Part shown: positions 18,350-26,704 of the stretch, piece after piece
Numbering within the stretch: position 1 is the first letter of the stretch
How the letters are laid out: each line of letters starts with the position of its first letter
Assembly: GCF_013177635.1 (NCBI RefSeq)
Contig: NZ_CP030944.1
Span: 1,612,001-1,676,000, forward strand
Direction: 5' to 3'
DNA length: 64,000 bases
Source: Arcobacter aquimarinus
Lineage (GTDB): Bacteria > Campylobacterota > Campylobacteria > Campylobacterales > Arcobacteraceae
Notes under the pieces: model-generated
Seen by the model: the letters and a program-made list of their open reading frames with translations, nothing else
What the model was told of the DNA's origin: nothing
The model's database searches: none
Program-made: the position numbers and the translations under genes

Positions 18350-19882
18350 TTAATAATCTAAAGGATACTCTTTAGGAAGGATAATATTGTAGTTTTTACT
18401 CAATGTTTTTGTAGTTTTAGATAATAAAATAGAGTTTGCAAACATATTTCCACAAAAAACAACATCTTTCGCTTTTGTCTCTTTTGCTATTTCATTTACA
18501 TAATTACAAATAAACTCACTTAAACTCTCATAAAAAGAGTATATAAGTGTCACATTATCAACATCTGCCATTTTATAAGCCATTATTGATTGTACTATTC
18601 TTCTATAATCTAAATAATTCACCCCATCAAGATTTACAAGTTTCATATCTATTTGTATTCCACTTGAAAGATTAGTACTTAAAGCTATATCTTCAAACTC
18701 TTTGGCATTGCTAATAGATAAAACCTTAGCACACATATTTATGATTGATTCAAAACCATTAGTATTGCTTGAAACTTCCGTTTCTAAAATATTTGGAAAC
18801 TTTTTACTAAAGTTTGTAATCAATCTAGCACAATGTTCATCTATATCCATTATCTCTTCAAAACAATTCTTTATGCTATTGTGGATATTTGGAATAGATA
18901 TAACCTCTTTTATACCCTTTGTTGGTATGTTTATACTAATTGAGCTATTTTTTGCGTTTAAAGAGAAATATACACCAATAGTTGGTATTAATCTTTTTGC
19001 AGTTTGAGCTAAAATAGCCTTATAAACTCCACCGTTTTCTAAAAAATACTCTTTTGATGAGTTAAATTTTTTCTTTGCAATAAAATCATATTTTGGGAAT
19101 AATCCTTTATCTCCACAAATAATAATATTTTGTTCTTTGGTATATGTAACTTTTAATCCATCTTGATAAACTTCATCATTTGCATATAAAACATAATTTA
19201 TACCCTGTTCTTTTAAAGCTCGTGCAAATAAAACTGTCTCTTTATCATCGGGTATTTTTGCATATATAAAGTTTGTTGATGAAAACTCTTTATTTGCATT
19301 TTTAAACATTTTAAATTTTAACTTTACTAAAGGTCGCTCAATTGAGCAAAGAAGCTGAAAATCTTTTATATTTAATTCAAAAATTTCATCAAGTTTTGAT
19401 GTATCTGTTATTAAAAGTTTTATTTCATAACCTCTATTTTCAAACTCTTCTCTTAAATCTTTATTTGGTAAAAAAATATCTTTTAAACCATTATGAGTCT
19501 CAAATCTTGAAACTTCACCCTTTGTGATTTTTAATATATCATTTAAAAAATCTATATTGTTTTCTTCTATTATCTCTTTTATTGCTTCATTTGTTAATAA
19601 ACTTAAATTTTGTTTTATTCCAAAATCTTCTAACTCTTCTAAACTCTCATCATAACTTTCAATAACATAAGAATTTCCAATAAATATAGAAACAGGAAGT
19701 TTCTTTTCTAAAAGTGCAAAAAAACTCTCAATATTTTGTGCTGTTTCTTCTAAAATAATTAAAATAAAACCTTTATATTGTTTACAAACACCATTTATGT
19801 TTGCCTCTTTTATTAAATCTTCAATAATATGTTTGAAGTATAAATTTGTAGTATTAAACTCTATTTTATAAATTAATTGCAT
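18350..19882 (-). CDS. hydE: HydE-like hydrogenase accessory protein, degenerate HypF paralogue
   Basis: The position directly after the hydABCD genes matches hydE of Wolinella and Helicobacter, which is needed for hydrogenase activity by an unknown mechanism. The protein aligns by eye with HypF over its whole length: a start like the acylphosphatase domain, SIERPLVKL versus SKEKPIVLL in the YrdC part, GIQIDMKL versus GLQIELNY and CGNMFANSILL versus SGGVFQNKILL in the Kae1 part. It lacks the zinc-finger cysteines, the acylphosphatase GVGFR loop and the terminal NDSG motif. Two possible starts: ATG 19900 and ATG 19882 (MQLIYKIEF); I prefer the latter. The gene overlaps hydD by 17 bp. Confidence 0.75.
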   Translation of the reverse strand: MQLIYKIEFNTTNLYFKHIIEDLIKEANINGVCKQYKGFILIILEETAQNIESFFALLEKKLPVSIFIGNSYVIESYDESLEELEDFGIKQNLSLLTNEAIKEIIEENNIDFLNDILKITKGEVSRFETHNGLKDIFLPNKDLREEFENRGYEIKLLITDTSKLDEIFELNIKDFQLLCSIERPLVKLKFKMFKNANKEFSSTNFIYAKIPDDKETVLFARALKEQGINYVLYANDEVYQDGLKVTYTKEQNIIICGDKGLFPKYDFIAKKKFNSSKEYFLENGGVYKAILAQTAKRLIPTIGVYFSLNAKNSSISINIPTKGIKEVISIPNIHNSIKNCFEEIMDIDEHCARLITNFSKKFPNILETEVSSNTNGFESIINMCAKVLSISNAKEFEDIALSTNLSSGIQIDMKLVNLDGVNYLDYRRIVQSIMAYKMADVDNVTLIYSFYESLSEFICNYVNEIAKETKAKDVVFCGNMFANSILLSKTTKTLSKNYNIILPKEYPLDY

Positions 19883-20453
19883 GGGTAAAATCTTCTTCAT
19901 TTGGAATTCTAGTTAAATGTTCTCCATTATAACTTCCTATCATACTTTTTACAACATCACTAATTGGTATATTATTTATTTTTTTAGCTTTTATACCAAG
20001 ACTTTCTATCTCTTTTATACCATTTAAAATAAACTCTTCAAATTTATCTTCCATAGTTTTTGTAAGTCCTATCCCAACACTTATTATATCTTCTGGGATT
20101 ATTCCTATAATTGTCACTGTTGCATGAGAATCTAAAACAGATACAATTTCTAACATCTCCACTATTTCAACCTCATGGGCTGTTTTTCTATAGTTTCCAA
20201 GTCCTAAAAGAACATCAGAAGGAAGTCTATAAATTCCTCCTACCTCATCTTCAATAGAAACTGTATCTAAAATAATTACATTATCATACTCTTGAAAATA
20301 TGTCATTAATTTAAAGCCTAATGTTCCACCATCAATAATCTCTAAGGTTTCATCATCAAACTCGTAATTTTGTCTTATATACTCACTTGCATAAATTCCA
20401 ATGCCTTCATCTTTAAAAAGCATATTTCCAACACCAATAACTATATTTTTCAT
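19866..20453 (-). CDS. hydD: Hydrogenase maturation endopeptidase HydD
   Basis: HydD/HyaD-type proteases remove the C-terminal tail of the hydrogenase large subunit once nickel is inserted. The 195-residue protein has the family start GVGNMLFKDEGIGIYA with the nickel-sensing Glu, the LDTVSIED segment with a conserved Asp, and the TAHEVEIVEML His motif. AAAGGAT precedes the ATG. It follows hydC by 75 bp, a gap that contains a hairpin, and overlaps hydE. Its client is most probably HydB, since the second large subunit in this island has no tail to cut. Confidence 0.93.
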   Translation of the reverse strand: MKNIVIGVGNMLFKDEGIGIYASEYIRQNYEFDDETLEIIDGGTLGFKLMTYFQEYDNVIILDTVSIEDEVGGIYRLPSDVLLGLGNYRKTAHEVEIVEMLEIVSVLDSHATVTIIGIIPEDIISVGIGLTKTMEDKFEEFILNGIKEIESLGIKAKKINNIPISDVVKSMIGSYNGEHLTRIPNEEDFTHAINL

Positions 20454-20510
20454 AGTATTTATCCTTTATAACTCTTTTATAAATTTACTATTTAAACTTA
20501 TAAAAAAGTT

Positions 20511-20538
20511 AAAGGACTAAGCTTTTGCTTAGTCCTTT
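20511..20538 (-). terminator. Hairpin between hydC and hydD (attenuator-type terminator)
   Basis: A perfect 12-bp inverted repeat (AAAGGACTAAGC / GCTTAGTCCTTT) with a 4-base loop that includes the hydC stop codon. On the - strand it is followed by AAC and then a T6 run. It probably reduces read-through from the abundant structural hydABC message into hydDE-hypF. Confidence 0.6.
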
Positions 20539-21236
20539 TTATCTTCTTCTTTTACAAATTTACTTCCACCTATAACAATGGCTATATCGCCCTCTTTCCA
20601 AAAAATTGTTCTCCAAATTTGATAATAAATATGACACATTACCCAAACAAGTATAAAATACATTGAATAATGATGAGCAATTCTAACTCCCATATTTCCA
20701 CCAAATACATAAAGTGTCCAATCTGTAACTAAATGAAGCATCCAAGGCCACCAAGTTCCAATTGAACTCTCCCCTGAAGCTAGACCATGTACATAAAGTT
20801 GAAGTCCTGTAAACAACATAAATACTAATAATAAATGGAAAATTGTAAAAAACACAATATTATAACTATCACTATGTGATGAATCAAATTTTTTTCTTCT
20901 ATTAAAAGTAATTAAATTTAAAAATACTTCCCAAAATTCAACAATATTTTGTTTATTTGGAATTAATTTTTTATAAGGTTTTTCAAATCTTGAAAAGAAA
21001 TATAAATAACCAACTATGATAGCAGTAACATCGAAGATAATTGCTGCCATAAAATGCCACCATCTATTCCAAGCCATTACATACTTATCCACTGCAGGAT
21101 CAGCTATTAATGTTTGATAATAAGGGTAACCTATATATAAACCGGTTATAACTGCTATTATCATACATATAGCATTAGCCCAATGTATGATTCTCATAGT
21201 AGCAGTCATTCTTTTAACCTCTTTAATTTTAGGCAC
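20529..21236 (-). CDS. hydC: Hydrogenase cytochrome b subunit HydC
   Basis: HydC is the membrane-bound dihaem cytochrome b that anchors HydAB and passes electrons from H2 to the quinone pool. Four membrane helices are visible, with candidate haem-ligand histidines in RIIHWANA, WWHFMAAI, FHLLLVFML and AHHYSMYFILVW. The GGAGGA inside the end of hydB lies 8 bases before a GTG at 21236, which I take as start (about 235 residues); an upstream TTG at 21251 lacks a site. The overlap with hydB implies translational coupling. Confidence 0.93.
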   Translation of the reverse strand: MPKIKEVKRMTATMRIIHWANAICMIIAVITGLYIGYPYYQTLIADPAVDKYVMAWNRWWHFMAAIIFDVTAIIVGYLYFFSRFEKPYKKLIPNKQNIVEFWEVFLNLITFNRRKKFDSSHSDSYNIVFFTIFHLLLVFMLFTGLQLYVHGLASGESSIGTWWPWMLHLVTDWTLYVFGGNMGVRIAHHYSMYFILVWVMCHIYYQIWRTIFWKEGDIAIVIGGSKFVKEEDKKD

Positions 21237-22971
21237 GGCTAGTTCCTCCAATTGGATCTACTTTATAAACTCCTAACTCTTTACCGTTAGTATCAATAAT
21301 ATGAACAGCACAAGCAATACAAGGATCAAAACTATGGATAGTTCTTAAAATCTCTAGTGGTTGATCTGGATTTGCTACTTTTGTACCAATCAATGAAGCT
21401 TCATAAGCTCCCAGTCTTCCTTTATAATCCCTTGGTGCTGCATTCCAAGTTGATGGAACAACTGCTTGATAATTTGCAACTTTTCCATCTTTTATTTTTA
21501 CCCAGTGACCTAATCCACCTCTTGGTGCTTCAGCCATTCCATAACCTTGAGCATCTTTTGAAACATTATCAAAATTAAATTCTGTCCATGTTGATAAATC
21601 ACCATGTGCAACATTTGAAGCTAACTCATCAACCCAATCCATCATAACATCAGACATAAGTTCAGTTTCGATTGCACGTGCTGCTGTTCTTCCTACTGTT
21701 GAGAATAAAACAGTTGTTGGTAGATTTCCATTTTTTAAGAAAGTTGTTACATATTTAGAAATTCTTTCATCTTTGTTTGCAACTCCTACTATCATTCTAG
21801 CAAGTGGTCCTACTTCCATTCTTTCATCGTCATACAATGGAGATTTAATCCAAGAATATTTATTTTTAGTATCTAAATAAGCAATATTATTCTCTTTTTT
21901 CCCAAATCCTGTATAGTTTGGTTTTGTAACTCCATCATAAGGGTGGAGATTTGTAGTTCCCTCATACCAAGCATGAGTTACATCTTCAGTAATTTTACTT
22001 TGATCAACTTCATAAACTTTTGATAAATCTCTATTTTTTACAATTCCTGCAGGGAATAGTTTTGAAGATTTATAAAATGGTAAATCATCTAAGTTGAAGT
22101 CTCCAAAACACATGAAGTTTCCAATTCCTCCACCAATTCCTTCTAAAGCTTCATCAGCATACATAGTTCCAGCCATATAAACATCTGGTAAATATGCCTC
22201 TTTTATAAACTTTCTACTTCTTTTTAAAAGTTGTTTAAACTCTGCTATTCTTGCAGGGTTTTTAATATCTTGAACACAAGTTACTCCACCCACTACAAAA
22301 GATTGTGGATGTGGATTTTTACCACCAAAAATAGCCATCATTTTTGCCATATCTCTTTGTAGTTCTAAAGCATCTAAATAATGAGATAATCCTATTAAAT
22401 TTTGTTCAGGAGTAAGCTTAAATCCTTTACTTCCCCAATATGCATTTCCAAAAATTCCAAGTCTTCCTTGTTTTACATATTTTGTAACTCTTTCTTGAAC
22501 TTGAATATATGTATCTTCACTTGCATTCCAAGCTCTTTGTCCTGATAAAGATGCCCACTTTTGAGCTTCAAGAACAGTTGCTTTTGGATTAGCTTTTAAA
22601 GCTTCTGTAATATCAACCCAATCAAGAGCATGAAGATGATAAAAGTGTACTACGTGGTCATGTAAATATAAGGCACCTTGAATTAAATTTCGCACTAGCC
22701 TTGCATTTTTTGGAATAGTTACTCCAAAAGCATGTTCAACAGCTTCTATACTTCTTTGATAGTGAGTTCCTGTACAAACTCCACAAATTCTCATAGCTAA
22801 AAGTCCGCAATCTCTTGGATCTCTTCCTTTTAAAATCTCTTCTATACCTCTAAACATCGTAGAAGAAGAGTAAGCATCAGTAACAACATTATTTTCATCA
22901 ATGATTGCTTCAATTCTAAGATGTCCCTCTATTCTTGTAATTGGATCTATTACTAAATGTTTTTGTGCCAT
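21229..22971 (-). CDS. hydB: [NiFe]-hydrogenase large subunit HydB (respiratory, group 1)
   Basis: The 580-residue catalytic subunit carries the Ni-Fe site. The L1 motif RICGVCTGTH (Cys63, Cys66) and the L2 motif DPCIACAVH (Cys551, Cys554, His557) are intact. L2 is followed by a 23-residue tail (starting IIDTNGKELG) that should be removed by HydD after nickel insertion. Its ATG overlaps the hydA stop by one base (TAATG). Together with HydA and HydC it forms the periplasm-facing H2-oxidising enzyme used for H2 respiration, as in Wolinella, Campylobacter and Helicobacter. Confidence 0.97.
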   Translation of the reverse strand: MAQKHLVIDPITRIEGHLRIEAIIDENNVVTDAYSSSTMFRGIEEILKGRDPRDCGLLAMRICGVCTGTHYQRSIEAVEHAFGVTIPKNARLVRNLIQGALYLHDHVVHFYHLHALDWVDITEALKANPKATVLEAQKWASLSGQRAWNASEDTYIQVQERVTKYVKQGRLGIFGNAYWGSKGFKLTPEQNLIGLSHYLDALELQRDMAKMMAIFGGKNPHPQSFVVGGVTCVQDIKNPARIAEFKQLLKRSRKFIKEAYLPDVYMAGTMYADEALEGIGGGIGNFMCFGDFNLDDLPFYKSSKLFPAGIVKNRDLSKVYEVDQSKITEDVTHAWYEGTTNLHPYDGVTKPNYTGFGKKENNIAYLDTKNKYSWIKSPLYDDERMEVGPLARMIVGVANKDERISKYVTTFLKNGNLPTTVLFSTVGRTAARAIETELMSDVMMDWVDELASNVAHGDLSTWTEFNFDNVSKDAQGYGMAEAPRGGLGHWVKIKDGKVANYQAVVPSTWNAAPRDYKGRLGAYEASLIGTKVANPDQPLEILRTIHSFDPCIACAVHIIDTNGKELGVYKVDPIGGTSRA

Positions 22972-24206
22972 TATTTTTCCTCTTCTTCTTTTGATTTTTT
23001 ATTAGCTACAACAGAAGCTACTGCATGAACTCCAATACCTATAGCAGTTGCTGTTAATAATCCAAGACCAAACTCATCAACTGTTCTTTCAACTCCACCT
23101 GTAGGAGGTTTTATATTAGCATTAGCCATTGGTCTTTGATAAGCATATTTATCCCAAAAATCTGGCTCAGAACACCCAATACATCCATGTCCTGCACCAA
23201 TTGGCCAGTTTGTACCTTCGTTATATCTAATAATTGAACAATTGTTAAAAGTCATTGGACCTTTACACCCTACTTTATATAAACACCAGTTATTTTTAGC
23301 ACCTTCATCTCCCCACTCTTCAACAAATTCACCAGCATCAAAGTGAGCTCTTCTTTCACAGTTATCATGAATTCTATAACCAAATGCAAATTTTGGTCTT
23401 AATAATGAATCAAGTTCTGGAATTTGACCTGTTAAAACATAATGAAGTACAACTCCTACCATATTAGCTGGATTTGCTGGGCAAGCAGGAATATTAACCA
23501 CAGGTTTTCCTCTTACTAAATCCATAACTCCAACTGCTTTTGTTGGATTTGGAGCAGCTGCTGGAACTCCACCAAATGTAGCACAAGTTCCAACAGCAAC
23601 AATAGCTGCAGCATCTTTTGATAATCTCATTAAATGCTCTTGGAAAGTCTCACCAGCAGGTCCAATAGTTCCATAATTTCCATTCATACCCGTAGGAATT
23701 GAACCCTCTACAAAAAGTAAATATTTATCTTTAAAATGTTCCATTGCTTCATCTAATTGATGTTCAGCATCATGCCCTGCACATGCCATTAATGCATGGT
23801 GAAACTCTAAACTTAAAACATCAAATAATAAATCATCAACTGTTGGAGCACTACTTCTTAATAATGCCTCAGTATTTCCCGCACAATCTTGTAATTCAAT
23901 CCAAATTACTGGAACTCTGTTCATAAGTTCAGTTGCTTCTGCCACAAGTGGTGCAAACATAGGAGGAAGCATAAGTGTGGCAGTTGTTGCACTAACCCAC
24001 TTCATAAAATCCCTTCTATTTACACCTTCTGTTTCTAGAACATCCATAATATCAACATCTCTAAGTGCTGGTTGTACTCTTAAAGATTTTAATCTACTTT
24101 TTGCTTTTTCAAATAAAGAGTTATAATACTCTTCACCTTTATTTGTTTCTACTCTTCCTGATTTTTGGGTAAAAATTTTTTTTACCATCTGTGTTGAATC
24201 AATCAT
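22971..24206 (-). CDS. hydA: [NiFe]-hydrogenase small subunit HydA with Tat signal
   Basis: The iron-sulfur subunit, about 411 residues from the ATG at 24206; this start has AAGGAG 8 bases upstream, whereas the GTG at 24215 overlaps that site. The twin-arginine motif RRDFMKW (residues 64-70) is followed by a hydrophobic stretch. The N-terminal extension of about 60 residues before it is typical of Campylobacterota HydA. Cluster ligands are visible in QDCAGN, VGTCATFGG, IPACPANP, the distal HDNC, WCLYKVGC, NNCS and GCIGCSEPDF. The second Cys of the common CxGC proximal motif is Asn here. A C-terminal hydrophobic helix anchors the protein. First gene of hydABC. Confidence 0.96.
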   Translation of the reverse strand: MIDSTQMVKKIFTQKSGRVETNKGEEYYNSLFEKAKSRLKSLRVQPALRDVDIMDVLETEGVNRRDFMKWVSATTATLMLPPMFAPLVAEATELMNRVPVIWIELQDCAGNTEALLRSSAPTVDDLLFDVLSLEFHHALMACAGHDAEHQLDEAMEHFKDKYLLFVEGSIPTGMNGNYGTIGPAGETFQEHLMRLSKDAAAIVAVGTCATFGGVPAAAPNPTKAVGVMDLVRGKPVVNIPACPANPANMVGVVLHYVLTGQIPELDSLLRPKFAFGYRIHDNCERRAHFDAGEFVEEWGDEGAKNNWCLYKVGCKGPMTFNNCSIIRYNEGTNWPIGAGHGCIGCSEPDFWDKYAYQRPMANANIKPPTGGVERTVDEFGLGLLTATAIGIGVHAVASVVANKKSKEEEEK

Positions 24207-24221
24207 ACTCTTCACTCCTTA

Positions 24222-24237
24222 AAATGAATGTTCATTT
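24222..24237. promoter_or_regulatory. Palindrome in the hydA leader (candidate operator 1)
   Basis: A perfect 7-2-7 inverted repeat (AAATGAA TG TTCATTT) immediately before the hydA ribosome binding site, and downstream of the predicted transcription start. It resembles the TGAAT...ATTCA palindromes at 24282 and 24438 but with shorter spacing. Confidence 0.5.
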
Positions 24238-24263
24238 ACTTTTTGTAAACTAACAATTAACAA

Positions 24264-24269
24264 CTTATA
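24264..24269 (-). promoter_or_regulatory. Predicted -10 box of the hydABC promoter
   Basis: TATAAG on the - strand, about 58 bases before the hydA ATG. It is flanked by palindromes on both sides, an arrangement typical of a repressor-controlled promoter. No clear -35 hexamer, which is usual in Campylobacterota. Confidence 0.4.
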
Positions 24270-24281
24270 GTAAACTTAATT

Positions 24282-24299
24282 TATGAATGATTATTCATA
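24282..24299. promoter_or_regulatory. TetR-type operator over the hydA -35 region (operator 2)
   Basis: A perfect 7-4-7 palindrome with core TGAATGATTATTCA. The same 14-base pattern recurs as TGAATAACTATTCA at 24438-24451 and, with two mismatches, over the -35 region of the tetR gene at 27356-27369. It is the best candidate target of the neighbouring TetR regulator. Confidence 0.6.
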
Positions 24300-24320
24300 G
24301 CATAGAAGTAGCAATCTTTA

Positions 24321-24346
24321 AAGGTATGATTTTAAGGTATGGTTTT
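24321..24346. repeat. Tandem 13-bp direct repeat upstream of hydA
   Basis: Two adjacent copies, AAGGTATGATTTT and AAGGTATGGTTTT, with one mismatch, about 55 bases upstream of the -10 box. Tandem repeats in this position are typical binding sites for an activator such as a response regulator; which one is unknown. Confidence 0.45.
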
Positions 24347-24437
24347 ATGGTAAATAGTTTAATTTTTTGTTCGAAAAATACTTAAGTGTATTTTTAATTC
24401 AGTATTTTATAATATTGTTACAAATATACACTTTTTA

Positions 24438-24451
24438 TGAATAACTATTCA
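24438..24451. promoter_or_regulatory. TetR-type operator copy (operator 3)
   Basis: TGAATAACTATTCA, a 5-4-5 palindrome ending one base before the stop codon of the second hydrogenase large-subunit gene. It shares arms and central RAYT with operator 2. Confidence 0.5.
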
Positions 24452-25807
24452 CTAATGGGTTGTGCAAACAGAACATACATCAAAACTTCTAAGAACTATT
24501 TTTGCAATTTCTATATTTGGCGAACCAATTATTGCTTTTTGTGCAATTCCTTTTTCTTTTTTATTAGAAGGTCCTAAATTCCAAACAGTTGGAGTAATAA
24601 CATCATAAGCTTTTATTTTTCCATTTTCAATGTCTATTTTATGATATAAAGAGCCTCTACATGCTTCTACAACTGATAATCCACTTGCTTTTTCTATATC
24701 ATTTAAAGAAATTTTTGGTTTTATAAAAGAGTTTTCTAATAAATCTATTTGTGAAATTAAAGATTTAGTATCATTTATTAAAAATGCCATTTCATCAACT
24801 CTTGCCATTACTCTTGTAAAAACAGAATCATCAAAACTTTTATGTAACTCTTTTATAAATCTTCTATTTGAAATAATTGCTCTAGCAAGTGGACCTGTTT
24901 CAAAAAAATTATCATTGTAAGTAACTAATTTGCTCCAAGTATGTTTTTTAGAAATATTTTCTTTTTCATTTAAAGAAAAAGTATATTCATTACTTTCAGC
25001 TATTTTAGATAAATCGATTTTATTTACTATTTTTTGTTTTATTTTTCCACTTCTAAAGAGATTCGATTCTGCTAAACTTATAAATCTATTGTGTGATTTT
25101 CCATACACATTTAGATGATATTTAAAACAAAGATCTTTAAAATACTTCATATCTTTATCTAATTTTTCTAAATCATTTAAACTATCAAAAGATAAGTAGT
25201 CTTCTAAACTAACTCCACTAACAGAATCTTCAAAAAAATCAATAGCTATTTGAAGATAGTTTTGCATATTAATCAAATCCATTCTAGTAGGATCACTCAT
25301 CACTCCACCAACATTCATATATGAAGTATGAGGCCACTGTCCACCTATAATAGCAAGAGCCTTTATTGTTTCACTTGCAGTTTTACAGGCTTCTAGCCAT
25401 CTTTTTCCTTTTAAAGGAGCGTAAATACCTAAATCACTACTATTTAGTTTTATAATATCGGGCATAATAAAAAGATAAAACCATTTTATATGAGAATCTA
25501 TAATCTCTATATTTAAACCTATTTGTCTTAAAAGTTTAGCTTTATTTGAAATTTCAATTTTTTCATTTATATTCTCATAGATATTTTCTAATGCTTCAAC
25601 GGTTGCTTTTAGATGTGCTTGTCCACAAATTCCACAAATTCTTGGAGTGTAAATTAAGGCATCTAAAGGTGATTTTTCTTCTAATATATATTCAAATCCT
25701 CTAAAATTTAAAAAATCAATTCTTGCATCACTTACTTTATTGTTTTTCCAACTACAAATTAGTTTTGCTTCTCCTTCAATTCTTTCAACTAAATCAACTG
25801 TTTTCAT
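24452..25807 (-). CDS. hupL: Second [NiFe]-hydrogenase large subunit, cytoplasmic type without C-terminal tail
   Basis: About 451 residues from the ATG at 25807 (a TTG lies one codon earlier). The Ni-binding L1 motif is RICGICGQAH (Cys58, Cys61). The C-terminus ends exactly in FDVCSVCTTH (Cys445, Cys448, His451), so there is no removable extension, and the usual DPC is DVC. Absence of the tail is known from H2-sensing hydrogenases (HoxC/HupV) and fits the cytoplasmic group 2 class. It is much shorter than HydB. Partner small subunit ends 3 bp upstream. Role is either H2 sensing or cytoplasmic H2 uptake; sequence alone does not decide. Confidence 0.85.
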   Translation of the reverse strand: MKTVDLVERIEGEAKLICSWKNNKVSDARIDFLNFRGFEYILEEKSPLDALIYTPRICGICGQAHLKATVEALENIYENINEKIEISNKAKLLRQIGLNIEIIDSHIKWFYLFIMPDIIKLNSSDLGIYAPLKGKRWLEACKTASETIKALAIIGGQWPHTSYMNVGGVMSDPTRMDLINMQNYLQIAIDFFEDSVSGVSLEDYLSFDSLNDLEKLDKDMKYFKDLCFKYHLNVYGKSHNRFISLAESNLFRSGKIKQKIVNKIDLSKIAESNEYTFSLNEKENISKKHTWSKLVTYNDNFFETGPLARAIISNRRFIKELHKSFDDSVFTRVMARVDEMAFLINDTKSLISQIDLLENSFIKPKISLNDIEKASGLSVVEACRGSLYHKIDIENGKIKAYDVITPTVWNLGPSNKKEKGIAQKAIIGSPNIEIAKIVLRSFDVCSVCTTH

Positions 25808-25810
25808 CAA

Positions 25811-26704
25811 CTATTCCATCAATTTTTTATGAAGTCTATCTATTTTAAAAGTTTTAGCAACTCCACTTATACTTAAATATGCTCTTTTAGAAATTCCTAA
25901 AGGAACTTCTAAAGGAATTCCCATATTTTTCTTTGTTTCAAGCATATTATTTCTTGGAAAATCAACTTCAGTACAACCAATACAAGGCATACCTGCCCTT
26001 GTTTTAGAGTTTATATCATTCCAAAGTATTTTATTACAAGAACTATGTGTCATAGGAGCACGACATCCTTGGTTATAAAATAAACATCCTTCTTTTTGTC
26101 CAAAATTTCCTTCAATTTTCCACTCAAAATACTCATTCCTTGTACAACCATGATGAGCTAAAGTACCATATAATTCTTTTGGTCTACCTTCATCATCTAA
26201 CGATATTTCTTTAAAATTTTTCAAACTAAAAAGAGTTTGAAAAATCCATTCAGGATGAACAGGACAACCGGAAAGATTTATTATTGGATGTTTTAACTTT
26301 TTTTTATTTTCTTCCTCAATAGCATCTTTTAAACCACAAACGTCATCATTTTGAGTAAATTTGGCATGAATTCCACCAAAAGAAGCACAAGAACCAACTG
26401 CAATAAGATATTTAGACTTTTGAACTAATTTTTCTAAAATATTTTTTGTTGAATCATTTGAAGTTGTAAAAAATTTTTGATTAGAAGAGATTGCTCCTTC
26501 AACCAATAAAAAATCTATTTGTTCTTGGTTTTTTATAATATCTTCCAAAGATTTATCAATAGTTAAACTACCATGATAAATAAAATCAAAATTTTTTAAA
26601 AAAAGTTCAAATTTACTAGAGTTTGAACTTAATAAGGAGTGGGTATTTCCATTACATGTAATTGCTGAAAACCAAACAACTGTTGGTTTTTTTTCATTCA
26701 TCAT
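25811..26704 (-). CDS. hupS: Second [NiFe]-hydrogenase small subunit, no Tat signal
   Basis: The 297-residue protein begins directly with the flavodoxin-like domain (PTVVWFSAITCNGNTHSLL) and has no signal peptide or membrane anchor, so it stays in the cytoplasm. Cluster ligands are visible in TCNGN (Cys17, with Asn20 where CxGC has Cys), GSCASFGG, SGCPVHP, HHGC, GCLFYNQGC, SSCN and MPCIGC. It overlaps the end of the tetR gene by 11 bp and is followed directly by the large-subunit gene, so all three are one operon. Confidence 0.87.
   Translation of the reverse strand: MMNEKKPTVVWFSAITCNGNTHSLLSSNSSKFELFLKNFDFIYHGSLTIDKSLEDIIKNQEQIDFLLVEGAISSNQKFFTTSNDSTKNILEKLVQKSKYLIAVGSCASFGGIHAKFTQNDDVCGLKDAIEEENKKKLKHPIINLSGCPVHPEWIFQTLFSLKNFKEISLDDEGRPKELYGTLAHHGCTRNEYFEWKIEGNFGQKEGCLFYNQGCRAPMTHSSCNKILWNDINSKTRAGMPCIGCTEVDFPRNNMLETKKNMGIPLEVPLGISKRAYLSISGVAKTFKIDRLHKKLME

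Noticed and set aside
19342-19527. Open frames opposite to hydE and other large genes
   Set aside because: They lie antisense within genes with clear family motifs, have no ribosome binding site and biased, low-complexity composition.
24300-24440. Sigma-54 promoter for hydA
   Set aside because: No GG-N10-GC element of the GGCAC-N5-TTGC type was found on the - strand upstream of hydA.
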